Source: an uncultured Pelagibacteraceae bacterium
Lineage (GTDB): Bacteria > Pseudomonadota > Alphaproteobacteria > Pelagibacterales > Pelagibacteraceae
NCBI GenBank assembly: GCA_902596745.1
Contig: CACJUZ010000001.1
Span: forward strand, 186,001 to 250,000
DNA length: 64,000 bases
Direction of reading: 5' to 3'
This document shows positions 36,775-44,408 of the stretch, piece after piece. Under the pieces are notes generated by a model that saw only the letters and a list, made by a program, of their open reading frames with translations, did no database searches and had not been told where the DNA came from. How positions within the stretch are numbered: position 1 is the stretch's first letter; the number at the start of each line of letters is the position of its first letter. The position numbers and the translations under genes are program-made.

Positions 36775-37030
36775 TTTTCAGATTAAAGTTTGGAAGTATT
36801 TGCTTAATATACCAAAAGGCAAGGTCAAAACCTATAAAGAGGTAGCTATAGCCATTAAAAGCCCCTATTCAGCTCGTGCTGTAGGCAATGCGGTAGGTAA
36901 AAACCCCTATGCTCCCAAAATACCCTGTCATAGGGTGATTAAGTCAGACGGTTCACTAGGAGGATATTCAGGTAAAGGTGGTATTAAAACTAAAAGAAAA
37001 ATGCTTAAAAAGGAGGGTATAACGCTCTAG
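36755..37030 (+). CDS. Single-domain methylated-DNA--protein-cysteine methyltransferase
   Basis: Removes alkyl groups from O6 of guanine. The 91-aa protein is only the DNA-binding/active-site domain: FQIKVWKYLLNIPKGKVKTYKEVA (recognition helix with the RAVGNAVGKNP Arg finger following), and IPCHRVIKSDGSLGGYSGG-type end (PCHRV, then LGGYSGKGGIKTKRKMLKKEG). The Cys of PCHRV is present, so it is not an alkyltransferase-like (ATL) protein. The usual N-terminal domain of Ogt/Ada is absent. It overlaps the cupin gene by 20 bases. Confidence 0.88.
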   Translation: MKLKGTDFQIKVWKYLLNIPKGKVKTYKEVAIAIKSPYSARAVGNAVGKNPYAPKIPCHRVIKSDGSLGGYSGKGGIKTKRKMLKKEGITL

Positions 37031-37188
37031 AATTGTTGTTTGACGTACGTTTTAGCATAATTCTCAATCTTTGGTTGCTTTTTTTGCTTACTCGCGGTTC
37101 AGTTGTACCATAAAATATAAAATTGCAAAAAAAATGCTATCTATGGCCTTTTAAACGCTATATTCCCTTTATGCATTGCTCTAGAATT
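37024..37188. repeat. Short direct repeat gctctagaatt flanking the start of the spacer
   Basis: An identical 11-mer gctctagaatt occurs at 37024-37034, covering the alkyltransferase stop codon, and again at 37178-37188. The offset is 154 bases. It may be a recombination or duplication footprint at the edge of the accessory region, or chance. Confidence 0.4.
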
Positions 37189-37410
37189 CGCACTATTAGC
37201 TACTACTAGAAGACCTAAAAATCATAGTTTTTAGGGGTATTTTTAAGCTCTAATTTGATGGATTTTTCTTAAAATAATTTTTTTTTACTTAAATCTTGTG
37301 TAAATATGTCAATAATACCAATGTTTTTATTAATATTATTACATTAAGGTAAATATTATTTACTTATATATTAATATTATACTTTAATAATATAACATAA
37401 GCTACTGTAT
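37031..37410. other. 380-bp non-coding spacer between convergent genes
   Basis: The longest gap in the window. No ORF longer than about 15 codons, tRNA or rRNA is visible. It holds a perfect 8-bp hairpin cctaaaaa/tttttagg with a 6-base loop at 37214-37235, a copy of the gctctagaatt repeat, and a very A+T-rich right half with a near-repeat ttaatattatta/ttaatattata at 37330-37347 and 37371-37387. The left half (about 37035-37200) has visibly higher G+C than the right half. It could be a decayed insertion, an RNA gene or a recombination footprint. Confidence 0.6.
37214..37235. terminator. Hairpin, possible bidirectional terminator
   Basis: The stem cctaaaaa/tttttagg is perfect, with loop tcatag. 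It lies between convergent genes and its A/T-rich stem could supply a U-run in either direction. However, the stem is A-T rich and thermodynamically weak, and it lies about 180 bases from both genes, so the assignment is tentative. Confidence 0.35.
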
Positions 37411-38310
37411 TTATTGAAAAAAACGTAAACTTATATAAACTATTATAGGTGCTGATATAAACGACATTAATGTAGATGCAACTATCACACTAGCTACGTT
37501 GTCTACTGCCCTCTTTTCGGAGTACATTGACCCAACTAGGTAAGTTAAAACTGCACTAGGCATAGATGATTGAATTAATAAAACTCCAGCAGCAAAACCT
37601 GTAAGACCTAAAAATTTAATAAGAGCAAAACCTATAACTGGACCAATGACTACCCTAACCGCCCCAAGTATAGATGCGTGCGTCCAAGAAACAACTTTTA
37701 GCCTTGTTAATGCAATACCTAGAGACATTAAAACTAAAAATATTGTCGTGTAAGTTAATAAAAATGTTGTGTTCTCAATATATCCTGGAACCTCCCATTC
37801 AAAGTAAAGAAAAAGAACAGCAATAATAATTCCATAGATCGGAACATTTTTAACTAAAATATCTAGTGAAAAACTTTTTTTGGCCAATAAAACACCAATA
37901 GTAAAGTGAAATAAAATAATTACAGATGCAATAGCAGATGCCACTCCTAACCCTTCTGTACCATATGCAAATAAACAAATAGGAACGCCCATATTGCCTG
38001 TATTAGGCAAAATTAATGGTGGTAATTCTGTAATAGTATCTTTTTTAAGTATAAATAAAAAAATAAAACCTACAACTGCAAAACCAGCGATTACTACAAC
38101 AGCATAAATAAAATACTCAATAAAAATATCAAGGGTTACACCAGTTGTTGTAATTGTGTAAAAAATCATGGCTGGTGTGCCGATATTACCAGCAAAATTT
38201 GTTATGAATGTCGTATCAAAATTTGGATCTTTTTTACCAAGATAGTAACCTACTCCAATTATAAAGAAGACAGGAAAAAGAACATCAATTAACTTTAAAT
38301 AGAGCTCCAT
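37411..38310 (-). CDS. AEC family (auxin efflux carrier-like) membrane transporter
   Basis: A 299-aa membrane protein with about ten hydrophobic segments. The two halves of the fold are visible: VLFPVFFIIGVGYYLGKK with NFAGNIGTPAMIFYTI, LPPLILPNTGNMGVPICLFAYG in the first half, and IGFALIKFLGLTGFAAGVLLIQSSMPSAVLTYLVG in the second, the usual crossover regions of AEC permeases. Bacterial members export or import small organic acids such as malonate or malate; the substrate here is unknown. It is the last gene of the DMSP-linked unit and overlaps the SbmA-like gene by one base. Confidence 0.82.
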   Translation of the reverse strand: MELYLKLIDVLFPVFFIIGVGYYLGKKDPNFDTTFITNFAGNIGTPAMIFYTITTTGVTLDIFIEYFIYAVVVIAGFAVVGFIFLFILKKDTITELPPLILPNTGNMGVPICLFAYGTEGLGVASAIASVIILFHFTIGVLLAKKSFSLDILVKNVPIYGIIIAVLFLYFEWEVPGYIENTTFLLTYTTIFLVLMSLGIALTRLKVVSWTHASILGAVRVVIGPVIGFALIKFLGLTGFAAGVLLIQSSMPSAVLTYLVGSMYSEKRAVDNVASVIVASTLMSFISAPIIVYISLRFFQ

Positions 38311-39314
38311 TAAGCTCTTACATCAGATTTTCTAGGTTTTCTCAACTTATTTCTAAAATTTATTGCATCTTCAAATTCATTTAAACGTTTGTAGATTGAT
38401 CTTAATTCTGTAATCCTGGTCCAGTTTTGTAAAAATAAAGAGAAACTACTTTGAACTTCTCTAAAAGCAGAAGAGGTTTGAATTAAAACACCCAAAGTCA
38501 TAGCTCCTGTGAACAAGCCTGGACCCATTAATAGATAAGGAACAATTATCATGGTTTGGTTGTACATTATTATCCATAAATCAAAATATCCATAATGCAG
38601 AAATAATCTGTGATAATTAAATTTAATTCCTGTAAATAACTGAAAAATTGTTGGTGCTTGAACATAGTTTTTTCTATCATCTTCTCCGTAAACTAATTCT
38701 TTTCTAAAGGCTGCTTCAACTTTTTGATTGTTATATTCTAAACCTGGAAGTTTAATCCCAACTAACCAGCTTATTACTAAACCTCCCAAACTAGCTGTTA
38801 AAGAAACCCAAACTAGAGATCCAGTGATATCTTTAAAAAAAGGTATTACTACATTTGAGGATAAGCCCCATAAAATAGGAATAAAGGCTATCAAAAGCAT
38901 TATAGCTCTTACTATTTGTAAGCCTAAACTCTCAACTATTTTGGCAAAATTCATGGCATCTTCTTGGATTCTTTGAGAAGCGCCTTCCACTTTAGCATCC
39001 ACTGCTCGCCAATATGGCATATAAGAAAACGTCATAGCTTCTCTCCATCTAAAAGCCCAAAGTCTAGTAAAATAATTGGTAACTGTATAAATAATGACGT
39101 AAGGAATAGCCAATTTCATAAATAGGTAAATACCGTCATAAAATTCCGATAATTCACGTTCCGGGGCTTTTTGTAGAAGGTCGTAAAATCCCTTATACCA
39201 CTCGTTTATTTTAACATCTATATAGGTCTGAGCTAAAAGAGATAGTATTATGAAGGCAAAACCACCCCAGGACCACAAAAGCCATTTTTTATCTGTAAAA
39301 AAACTACGCCACAT
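38310..39314 (-). CDS. SbmA/BacA-like inner membrane transporter
   Basis: 334 aa with about six to seven membrane segments. MTFSYMPYWRAVDAKVEGASQRIQEDAMNFAKI and GYFDLWIIMYNQTMIIVPYLL match the SbmA/BacA peptide-uptake family, which resembles the membrane half of an ABC transporter but lacks an ATPase domain; none is encoded nearby. It may import peptides or other modified compounds. Two bases separate it from the NDUFS4-like gene upstream. Confidence 0.85.
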   Translation of the reverse strand: MWRSFFTDKKWLLWSWGGFAFIILSLLAQTYIDVKINEWYKGFYDLLQKAPERELSEFYDGIYLFMKLAIPYVIIYTVTNYFTRLWAFRWREAMTFSYMPYWRAVDAKVEGASQRIQEDAMNFAKIVESLGLQIVRAIMLLIAFIPILWGLSSNVVIPFFKDITGSLVWVSLTASLGGLVISWLVGIKLPGLEYNNQKVEAAFRKELVYGEDDRKNYVQAPTIFQLFTGIKFNYHRLFLHYGYFDLWIIMYNQTMIIVPYLLMGPGLFTGAMTLGVLIQTSSAFREVQSSFSLFLQNWTRITELRSIYKRLNEFEDAINFRNKLRKPRKSDVRA

Positions 39315-39316
39315 AA

Positions 39317-39601
39317 TTAATTTTTAGTAAAATTCTCCGCATAAGATTTGATAATAAATTTTCTTTTATTAGGCTCCATGACCTTGTAAGAAATATTGTT
39401 ATTTTTAGCATATTCTATGGCTTTATCTTTAGTTGAGAACTCAAGCTTTACCTCTCCCATTGTATCGTTTGAAGACTCCCACCCCATTAAAGGATTTATA
39501 CTTGTGTCTTTAGACTCAAACTCCAAAATCCACTTATCTTCTTTACTCAAGCCTGATTGAGTTGCAGTTTTAGAAGGAATATAAATTTTTGCTTTTTTCA
39601 T
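39317..39601 (-). CDS. NDUFS4-like (complex I 18-kDa accessory subunit) domain protein
   Basis: 94 aa. The N terminus AKIYIPSKTATQSGLSKEDKWILEFE and NPLMGWESSNDTMGEVKLEFSTKDKAIEYAKNN match the ETC_C1_NDUFS4 domain of mitochondrial and alphaproteobacterial complex I, including the GW-S-DT element. It lacks the eukaryotic targeting sequence and C-terminal extension. It lies two bases after dmdA, away from nuo genes, which is an unusual place for a complex I accessory subunit. Confidence 0.82.
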   Translation of the reverse strand: MKKAKIYIPSKTATQSGLSKEDKWILEFESKDTSINPLMGWESSNDTMGEVKLEFSTKDKAIEYAKNNNISYKVMEPNKRKFIIKSYAENFTKN

Positions 39602-39602
39602 A

Positions 39603-40709
39603 TTAAATTATTGGTAATTCACAAACTTCACCATCAACTAAATTATCATTTAAATTGATTTTAAAAATCTCATTATTTTTACAATATTCTTTATTTATCA
39701 TAGCTATTCCAACTATCTTCTTGAAAGTTGGAGAAAAAGCTGCAGATCTCAAATTACCTATTATTTGTTTTTTTTTATTTAACAAATCCACGCTGGTTAA
39801 GTTTAATGTATCTGAATTAATCTTTACACCCATTAGTTTTCTTTTAATACCATTTTTCAAAATCTTTTTTAAACTGTCTTTCCCTATAAATTCTACATTG
39901 TCGTTTAGATGAACTAGTTTTTCAAAACCACATTCAAACGGATTATCGCTTATAAGCATATCGTTTCCATATGACAATAAGCCTCCTTCAATTCTTTCAG
40001 CATGATTAGGTGCTCCTGGTTTAATATTATATTTTTTTCCTGCCTCAAAAAAATAATCATATAGTTCTAAACCAGCTTTTGCATTTTCTACATGAATTTC
40101 ATAGCCTCCTTGTTTAGAAAAACCTGATCTAGAAATCAAAAACTTATTATTTTTAAATTTAAAAAAATTATATTTAAAAAATTTTAACTCGCTAATTTCT
40201 TTTCCAAACACATCCTCCATTAATTTAAATGACTTTGGACCTTGTACAGCCAAAGTATCAATGTTTGCCTCAAATATTTTTACATTTAGTTTTTTTCCTG
40301 CTGCAATTCCTTTGGCATACAAAAGAACATCTGAGTCAGCTATACATATTCTCCAAATATTATCCTCTAACTTATAAATTAAAGGATCATTTACCATTCC
40401 ACCATTTGAATCAATTAATGGTACATAATAACAACTACCTACTTTTGATGTAGAAAGATCTCTACATGTCATTAATTGAACTAAATGATGTGCGTCTTTA
40501 CCAGATATTTCTATTTCTCTTTGCACTGAAACATCCCAAATTTGAACATTTTTTTTTAAATGCAAATATTCTTCATCAACATTGGAAAAAGAGGTTGGCA
40601 ATAACATATGGTTATAAACTGTATAGCTTTTGACACCCTGCTCTTCTATTTTTTTTGTAAAAGGTGTAGACCTTACTCTTCGTGATTTACTTATGTAAAA
40701 ATTCTTCAT
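39603..40709 (-). CDS. dmdA: Dimethylsulfoniopropionate demethylase DmdA
   Basis: Transfers a methyl group of DMSP to tetrahydrofolate, giving methylmercaptopropionate and 5-methyl-THF. It belongs to the GcvT fold. The N terminus SRRVRSTPFTKKIEEQGVKSYTVYNHMLLP, then LVQLMTCRDLS, RSGFSKQGGYEIHVEN, AERIEGGLLSYGNDM and DNPFECGFEKLV follow the SAR11 DmdA pattern closely as I remember it, rather than glycine-cleavage GcvT. 368 aa matches the known length (about 369). Genes for DmdB-like and DmdC-like enzymes in the same unit support the call. It overlaps the alpha/beta hydrolase gene by four bases. Confidence 0.88.
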   Translation of the reverse strand: MKNFYISKSRRVRSTPFTKKIEEQGVKSYTVYNHMLLPTSFSNVDEEYLHLKKNVQIWDVSVQREIEISGKDAHHLVQLMTCRDLSTSKVGSCYYVPLIDSNGGMVNDPLIYKLEDNIWRICIADSDVLLYAKGIAAGKKLNVKIFEANIDTLAVQGPKSFKLMEDVFGKEISELKFFKYNFFKFKNNKFLISRSGFSKQGGYEIHVENAKAGLELYDYFFEAGKKYNIKPGAPNHAERIEGGLLSYGNDMLISDNPFECGFEKLVHLNDNVEFIGKDSLKKILKNGIKRKLMGVKINSDTLNLTSVDLLNKKKQIIGNLRSAAFSPTFKKIVGIAMINKEYCKNNEIFKINLNDNLVDGEVCELPII

Positions 40710-41545
40710 TTGGTTAAAAATTCTAAAATCTTTTCTCTCATCTCAAACGCATTTTCCAAAATTATCATATGACCACAATTTTTAATTATATGAACTTTAG
40801 ATTTGTTAATCATTTTTGCAAATTTTTCTCCTGATTCTAATCTAATCATCTTATCAATTTCACCAAAAATAAAAAACGTTGGACACGTTATGCTTTTTAC
40901 CGCATCAGCACCATTTTTGTAGTTATTACAAGCAATTAAGTCTACAGCTAGAACCTCTCTTACCTCTCTAGATGAATTAAGTATTTTTTGTAATGGATTG
41001 CCTCCAATAAATTGTTTTGAAGATCCGTATCCCCATTTCATCATTAAATTTATAGCTTCCATATCACCAGATAAAGCTAGATCAATTAAACTTTTGTTAA
41101 CAGGTATAGAATAGGACCCTGCAATAAAAACTATTTTTTCTACTTTTTTTGGAAAGCTTTTCGCAAATTCAAGAGCCTCTAAGCATCCTTGAGAATGAGC
41201 AACCAATGTAGATTTTTCAATACCAACATGATCAACAAAATCATTTATCCAATTTGATATTTCTTCTATTGATTTTAAACAAGGTCCTTCGGAATTACCA
41301 TGCCCTGGTAGATCTAAGGTAAATACATTAAAACCTTTATCAGCTAAAAATTGATCAGTTAAAGACCAAACGACATGAGATTGGCCACTGCCATGTAATA
41401 GAATGATAGTCGGTTTTTTTTTATCAAAAGGATGCCCAACATCATTTGAAAATATTTTTTTCTTTTTAATTTCTGTAATCAATTCAAAGCCTTTAATAAA
41501 ATTATTTATCTTTCCATTTAGGTTCTCGTTTATCAATAAAAGCAT
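40706..41545 (-). CDS. Alpha/beta hydrolase
   Basis: About 279 aa. LLHGSGQSHVVW forms the oxyanion hole, LVAHSQGCLEAL carries the nucleophile Ser (A-H-S-Q-G), FGEIDKMI the acid Asp and NCGHMIILE the His, so the triad is complete. The substrate is unknown; in this operon a thioesterase or ester/lactone hydrolase acting on a sulfur-containing intermediate is possible. The track begins at 41563; I prefer the ATG at 41545 (MLLLINEN), which leaves a 44-base overlap with the crotonase gene. A TTG at 41536 is also possible. Confidence 0.75.
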   Translation of the reverse strand: MLLLINENLNGKINNFIKGFELITEIKKKKIFSNDVGHPFDKKKPTIILLHGSGQSHVVWSLTDQFLADKGFNVFTLDLPGHGNSEGPCLKSIEEISNWINDFVDHVGIEKSTLVAHSQGCLEALEFAKSFPKKVEKIVFIAGSYSIPVNKSLIDLALSGDMEAINLMMKWGYGSSKQFIGGNPLQKILNSSREVREVLAVDLIACNNYKNGADAVKSITCPTFFIFGEIDKMIRLESGEKFAKMINKSKVHIIKNCGHMIILENAFEMREKILEFLTK

Positions 41546-42311
41546 CGATACCCTCTTTGGCATCCAGTTTAAGCATATTTTGAACCATTACCTTTGAAGC
41601 ATAATCATAAGCATCGGAAAGTTTCATATCTAATTGCTTATAAAAAGCTTCTTTACCAATTTTTAAAGTTACTGAAGATTTTTTTGAAATTTTTTTGGCT
41701 TTATCTAATACAAATTCTTTAAGTTCATTTATTTCAATTACATCATTGATTAAACCAATTTTAGCGGCTTTATCTGATGAAATTAATTCTCCAGTTAAAA
41801 GCATTTCCATAGAATGTTTGTTGGATAAGTTTCTCGAAATAGCGACCATGGGTGTTGAACAAAATAGACCTATATTTACTCCAGGCGTTGCAAATTTAGC
41901 TGAACTACTTGCGTATGCTAAATCACAACTTGCAACCAATTGACATCCAGCGGCTGTAGCTGTTCCAGCGACCTCTGCGATTATTGGTTTTGGACATCTA
42001 ATAATTGTTTGCATCATTTTTGAGCATTTTTTCATTATCTTTAAAAAATATTTTTTTCCTTTATCTGAGCCTTTCCTTGCAGCTTTTAGCTCTTTTAGGT
42101 CATGTCCAGATGAAAATGTTGATCCTTCTCCTGAAATTATTATTACTCTTACATCTTCATTAATACTTGCCTTGTCTAAAGCATTTTGTAATGAATTCAT
42201 CATATTTTCAGAAAGAGCATTTAAATTATCTGGGTTATTTAAGTTAAAACGTAACACTCCATTTTCGTTTAAATAAGTTTCTAAAATTTTGCTATTTTTT
42301 CTATAATTCAT
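41502..42311 (-). CDS. ECHDC3-like crotonase-fold protein lacking catalytic glutamates
   Basis: 269 aa with the crotonase fold: GEGSTFSSGHDLKELK supplies the first oxyanion loop and GTATAAGCQLVASCDLAYASSSAKFATPGVNIGLFCSTP the second. Against classical enoyl-CoA hydratase (GGGCELAMMCD and QPEILLG) the two catalytic glutamates are Gln and Gly here, the pattern of ECHDC3-like proteins. A hydratase reaction is therefore unlikely, and this is not a simple DmdD. It may act in isomerisation, thioester hydrolysis or CoA-intermediate binding. Three bases separate it from the osmC gene. Confidence 0.85.
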   Translation of the reverse strand: MNYRKNSKILETYLNENGVLRFNLNNPDNLNALSENMMNSLQNALDKASINEDVRVIIISGEGSTFSSGHDLKELKAARKGSDKGKKYFLKIMKKCSKMMQTIIRCPKPIIAEVAGTATAAGCQLVASCDLAYASSSAKFATPGVNIGLFCSTPMVAISRNLSNKHSMEMLLTGELISSDKAAKIGLINDVIEINELKEFVLDKAKKISKKSSVTLKIGKEAFYKQLDMKLSDAYDYASKVMVQNMLKLDAKEGIDAFIDKREPKWKDK

Positions 42312-42314
42312 TGG

Positions 42315-42764
42315 TTAATTAATCTTTACCTTTACTTCATCTGACAAAGAGTTAGCTATAAAACAATATCGATGAGCTCTCTCTTGTACCTCTTTCATTT
42401 TGTTTTCATCTACAGAAAATTTTTTTGAAAATGCTATCTTTGGATTTAATTCAATGTTTGTTACTGACATTTTACCTTTGGAATTTTTTCCTAAAGTAGC
42501 TATTGCGTTATCTGTATATCCAGATACTGGCCAATTCATTTTTGCAGCAAGAGCTAAAAAAGTCATCATATGGCAACTGCTTAAAGCTGCTGCAAGGGCT
42601 TGCTCAGGATTACTATTTTGTTTGCTTCCATTCCAATCTGGGGCTGCGTCTCCATTAATAACAATTTCATCGTTAAATTCAATTTGATGTTTATTCGAAT
42701 ATTTACCAGGTGATAATTTTCCACCATTAAGACTCCATTTAAGATTAATTGAAATTTTTGCCAT
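42315..42764 (-). CDS. OsmC/Ohr family peroxide-reducing protein
   Basis: 149 aa. The two reactive cysteines are visible: NPEQALAAALSSCHMMTFLALAAKM and EVQERAHRYCFIANSL. The family reduces organic or lipid hydroperoxides using thiols such as lipoate, and some members act on other electrophiles. Its place between the ligase and the crotonase suggests protection from reactive by-products of DMSP or methanethiol metabolism, but this is inference. Confidence 0.85.
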   Translation of the reverse strand: MAKISINLKWSLNGGKLSPGKYSNKHQIEFNDEIVINGDAAPDWNGSKQNSNPEQALAAALSSCHMMTFLALAAKMNWPVSGYTDNAIATLGKNSKGKMSVTNIELNPKIAFSKKFSVDENKMKEVQERAHRYCFIANSLSDEVKVKIN

Positions 42765-42777
42765 TATTATAATTAAA

Positions 42778-44406
42778 TTAGATTAACTTTTTAGCTTTTT
42801 TTCTTAACTCAAATTTTTGAATTTTTCCTGTAGAGGTTTTTGGTAGATCACAAAATTCGACTTTTTTTGGAACTTTAAATCCCGCTAAGGTTTCTTTGCA
42901 AAAAGAGATTAATTCTTTTTCTGTGACCGGTTTATCCTTTACCATTTCTATGAATGCGCATGGCACCTCTCCCCACTTCTCATCAGGTTTTGCAACAACA
43001 GCCGCGATAGATACGGATGGATGTTTTGCTAAAGTATTTTCAATTTCTATAGATGAAATATTTTCACCTCCAGAAATAATTATATCTTTCGATCTATCTT
43101 GAATTTTTACATAACCATCAGGATGCATTACTGCTAAATCCCCAGTGTGAAACCAACCACCCTTCATGGCTTTATCGGTTGCATCTTTGTCCTTAAAATA
43201 TCCTTTCATTACCACGTTACCTTTGATCATTATCTCACCAATTGTTTTACCATCTTTAGGTACTTCTTTCATAGTTTCAGGATCCATTATAGCTACACCT
43301 TCAGTGTTTGGATATCGAACTCCTTGTCTAGCTTTAATCTCATTTTGTTTTTCTTCATTAAGCTCATCCCAAGACTCGTTCCAAGCACATTGTGTTACGT
43401 GACCGTATGTTTCTGTTAATCCATATACGTGCATAACTTCAAAACCTAGATTCTTCATTTTTTTAAAAATTATACTTGGAGGCGGTGCACCAGCTGTTAA
43501 AACATAAACTTTTTGTTTTAATTTTTTCCTGTCTTTTTCGGGAGCGCCAGTTATCATATTTAAAACTATTGGAGCTCCTCCAAAATGCGTAACATTGTAT
43601 TTATCTATCAACTCAAAAATTTTTTTAACATCAATATTTCTCAAACAAATAGTTCGACCTATTAACATCGGTACAGTCCATGGATAACCCCATCCATTAC
43701 AATGAAACATAGGCACAATAGTTAAAAAATTTAACCTATTGGGCATGTTCCAAGCAGTAGCACTACCAGTAGACATTAGGTAAGACCCTCTATGGTGATA
43801 TACTACTCCTTTTGGATTTCCTGTTGTTCCAGAAGTATAGCTTAGTGAAAGAGCTTGCCATTCATCCTCGGGCATTTGCCATTGAAAATTCTCGTCACCA
43901 TTTTTTAAAAATTCTTCGTATTCTCTATCACCGATCTTTTCACACTTTGACTGATCTGCATGCTTATCGTTTATATCAATAATGGTAATTTTTCTTTTTA
44001 TAGTGCTTAAGGCTTTTTTTACTTCTACATGAAGCTGGCGATCTACAACTAATACTTTTGCTTCTCCGTGTTCCAAAATATATGAAATTGTTTTTGCATC
44101 TAAACGAATATTAATTGTATTTAGCACTGCTCCTGTCATGGGTACAGAATAGTGTGCTTCAAATATTTCAGGTGTATTAAAAGCTAAAAAAGAAACAGTG
44201 TCCCCCTTTTTTATACCAATCTTTGAAAGCGCGCTGGCAAATTTTACACATCTTTTATAAACTTCTGACCATGTGTAATTTCTATCCTCATAAATTACTG
44301 CTTCATAATTTGGGTAGATTTCTTTTGCTCTAACTAAAAAAGTAAGTGGTGTTAAGGGGACGAAATTTGCTTTATTTTTCTCTAAATTTTTTTCGTAAAC
44401 ACTCAT
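42778..44406 (-). CDS. dmdB: Acyl-CoA synthetase, DmdB-like (methylmercaptopropionate-CoA ligase candidate)
   Basis: ATP-dependent ligase of the adenylate-forming family, 542 aa. Motifs: LSYTSGTTGNPKGVVYHHRG (P-loop), YGLTETYG, GWFHTGDLAVMHPDGYVKIQDRSKDIIISGGENIS (hinge), and the C-terminal catalytic Lys in PKTSTGKIQKFELRK. Length and position next to a DmdC-like dehydrogenase and dmdA suggest DmdB, which forms MMPA-CoA. General medium-chain acyl-CoA ligases look similar, so the specificity is inferred from context. Confidence 0.8.
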   Translation of the reverse strand: MSVYEKNLEKNKANFVPLTPLTFLVRAKEIYPNYEAVIYEDRNYTWSEVYKRCVKFASALSKIGIKKGDTVSFLAFNTPEIFEAHYSVPMTGAVLNTINIRLDAKTISYILEHGEAKVLVVDRQLHVEVKKALSTIKRKITIIDINDKHADQSKCEKIGDREYEEFLKNGDENFQWQMPEDEWQALSLSYTSGTTGNPKGVVYHHRGSYLMSTGSATAWNMPNRLNFLTIVPMFHCNGWGYPWTVPMLIGRTICLRNIDVKKIFELIDKYNVTHFGGAPIVLNMITGAPEKDRKKLKQKVYVLTAGAPPPSIIFKKMKNLGFEVMHVYGLTETYGHVTQCAWNESWDELNEEKQNEIKARQGVRYPNTEGVAIMDPETMKEVPKDGKTIGEIMIKGNVVMKGYFKDKDATDKAMKGGWFHTGDLAVMHPDGYVKIQDRSKDIIISGGENISSIEIENTLAKHPSVSIAAVVAKPDEKWGEVPCAFIEMVKDKPVTEKELISFCKETLAGFKVPKKVEFCDLPKTSTGKIQKFELRKKAKKLI

Positions 44407-44408
44407 TT

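Noticed and set aside
37330-37387. CRISPR-like or tandem array in the A+T-rich end of the spacer
   Set aside because: Only two imperfect copies of ttaatattat occur, without regular spacers; low-complexity A+T sequence explains it.
39603-40709. Glycine cleavage T protein (GcvT) for the DmdA gene
   Set aside because: No gcvH or gcvP is nearby, and the N-terminal and C-terminal motifs follow DmdA rather than GcvT.
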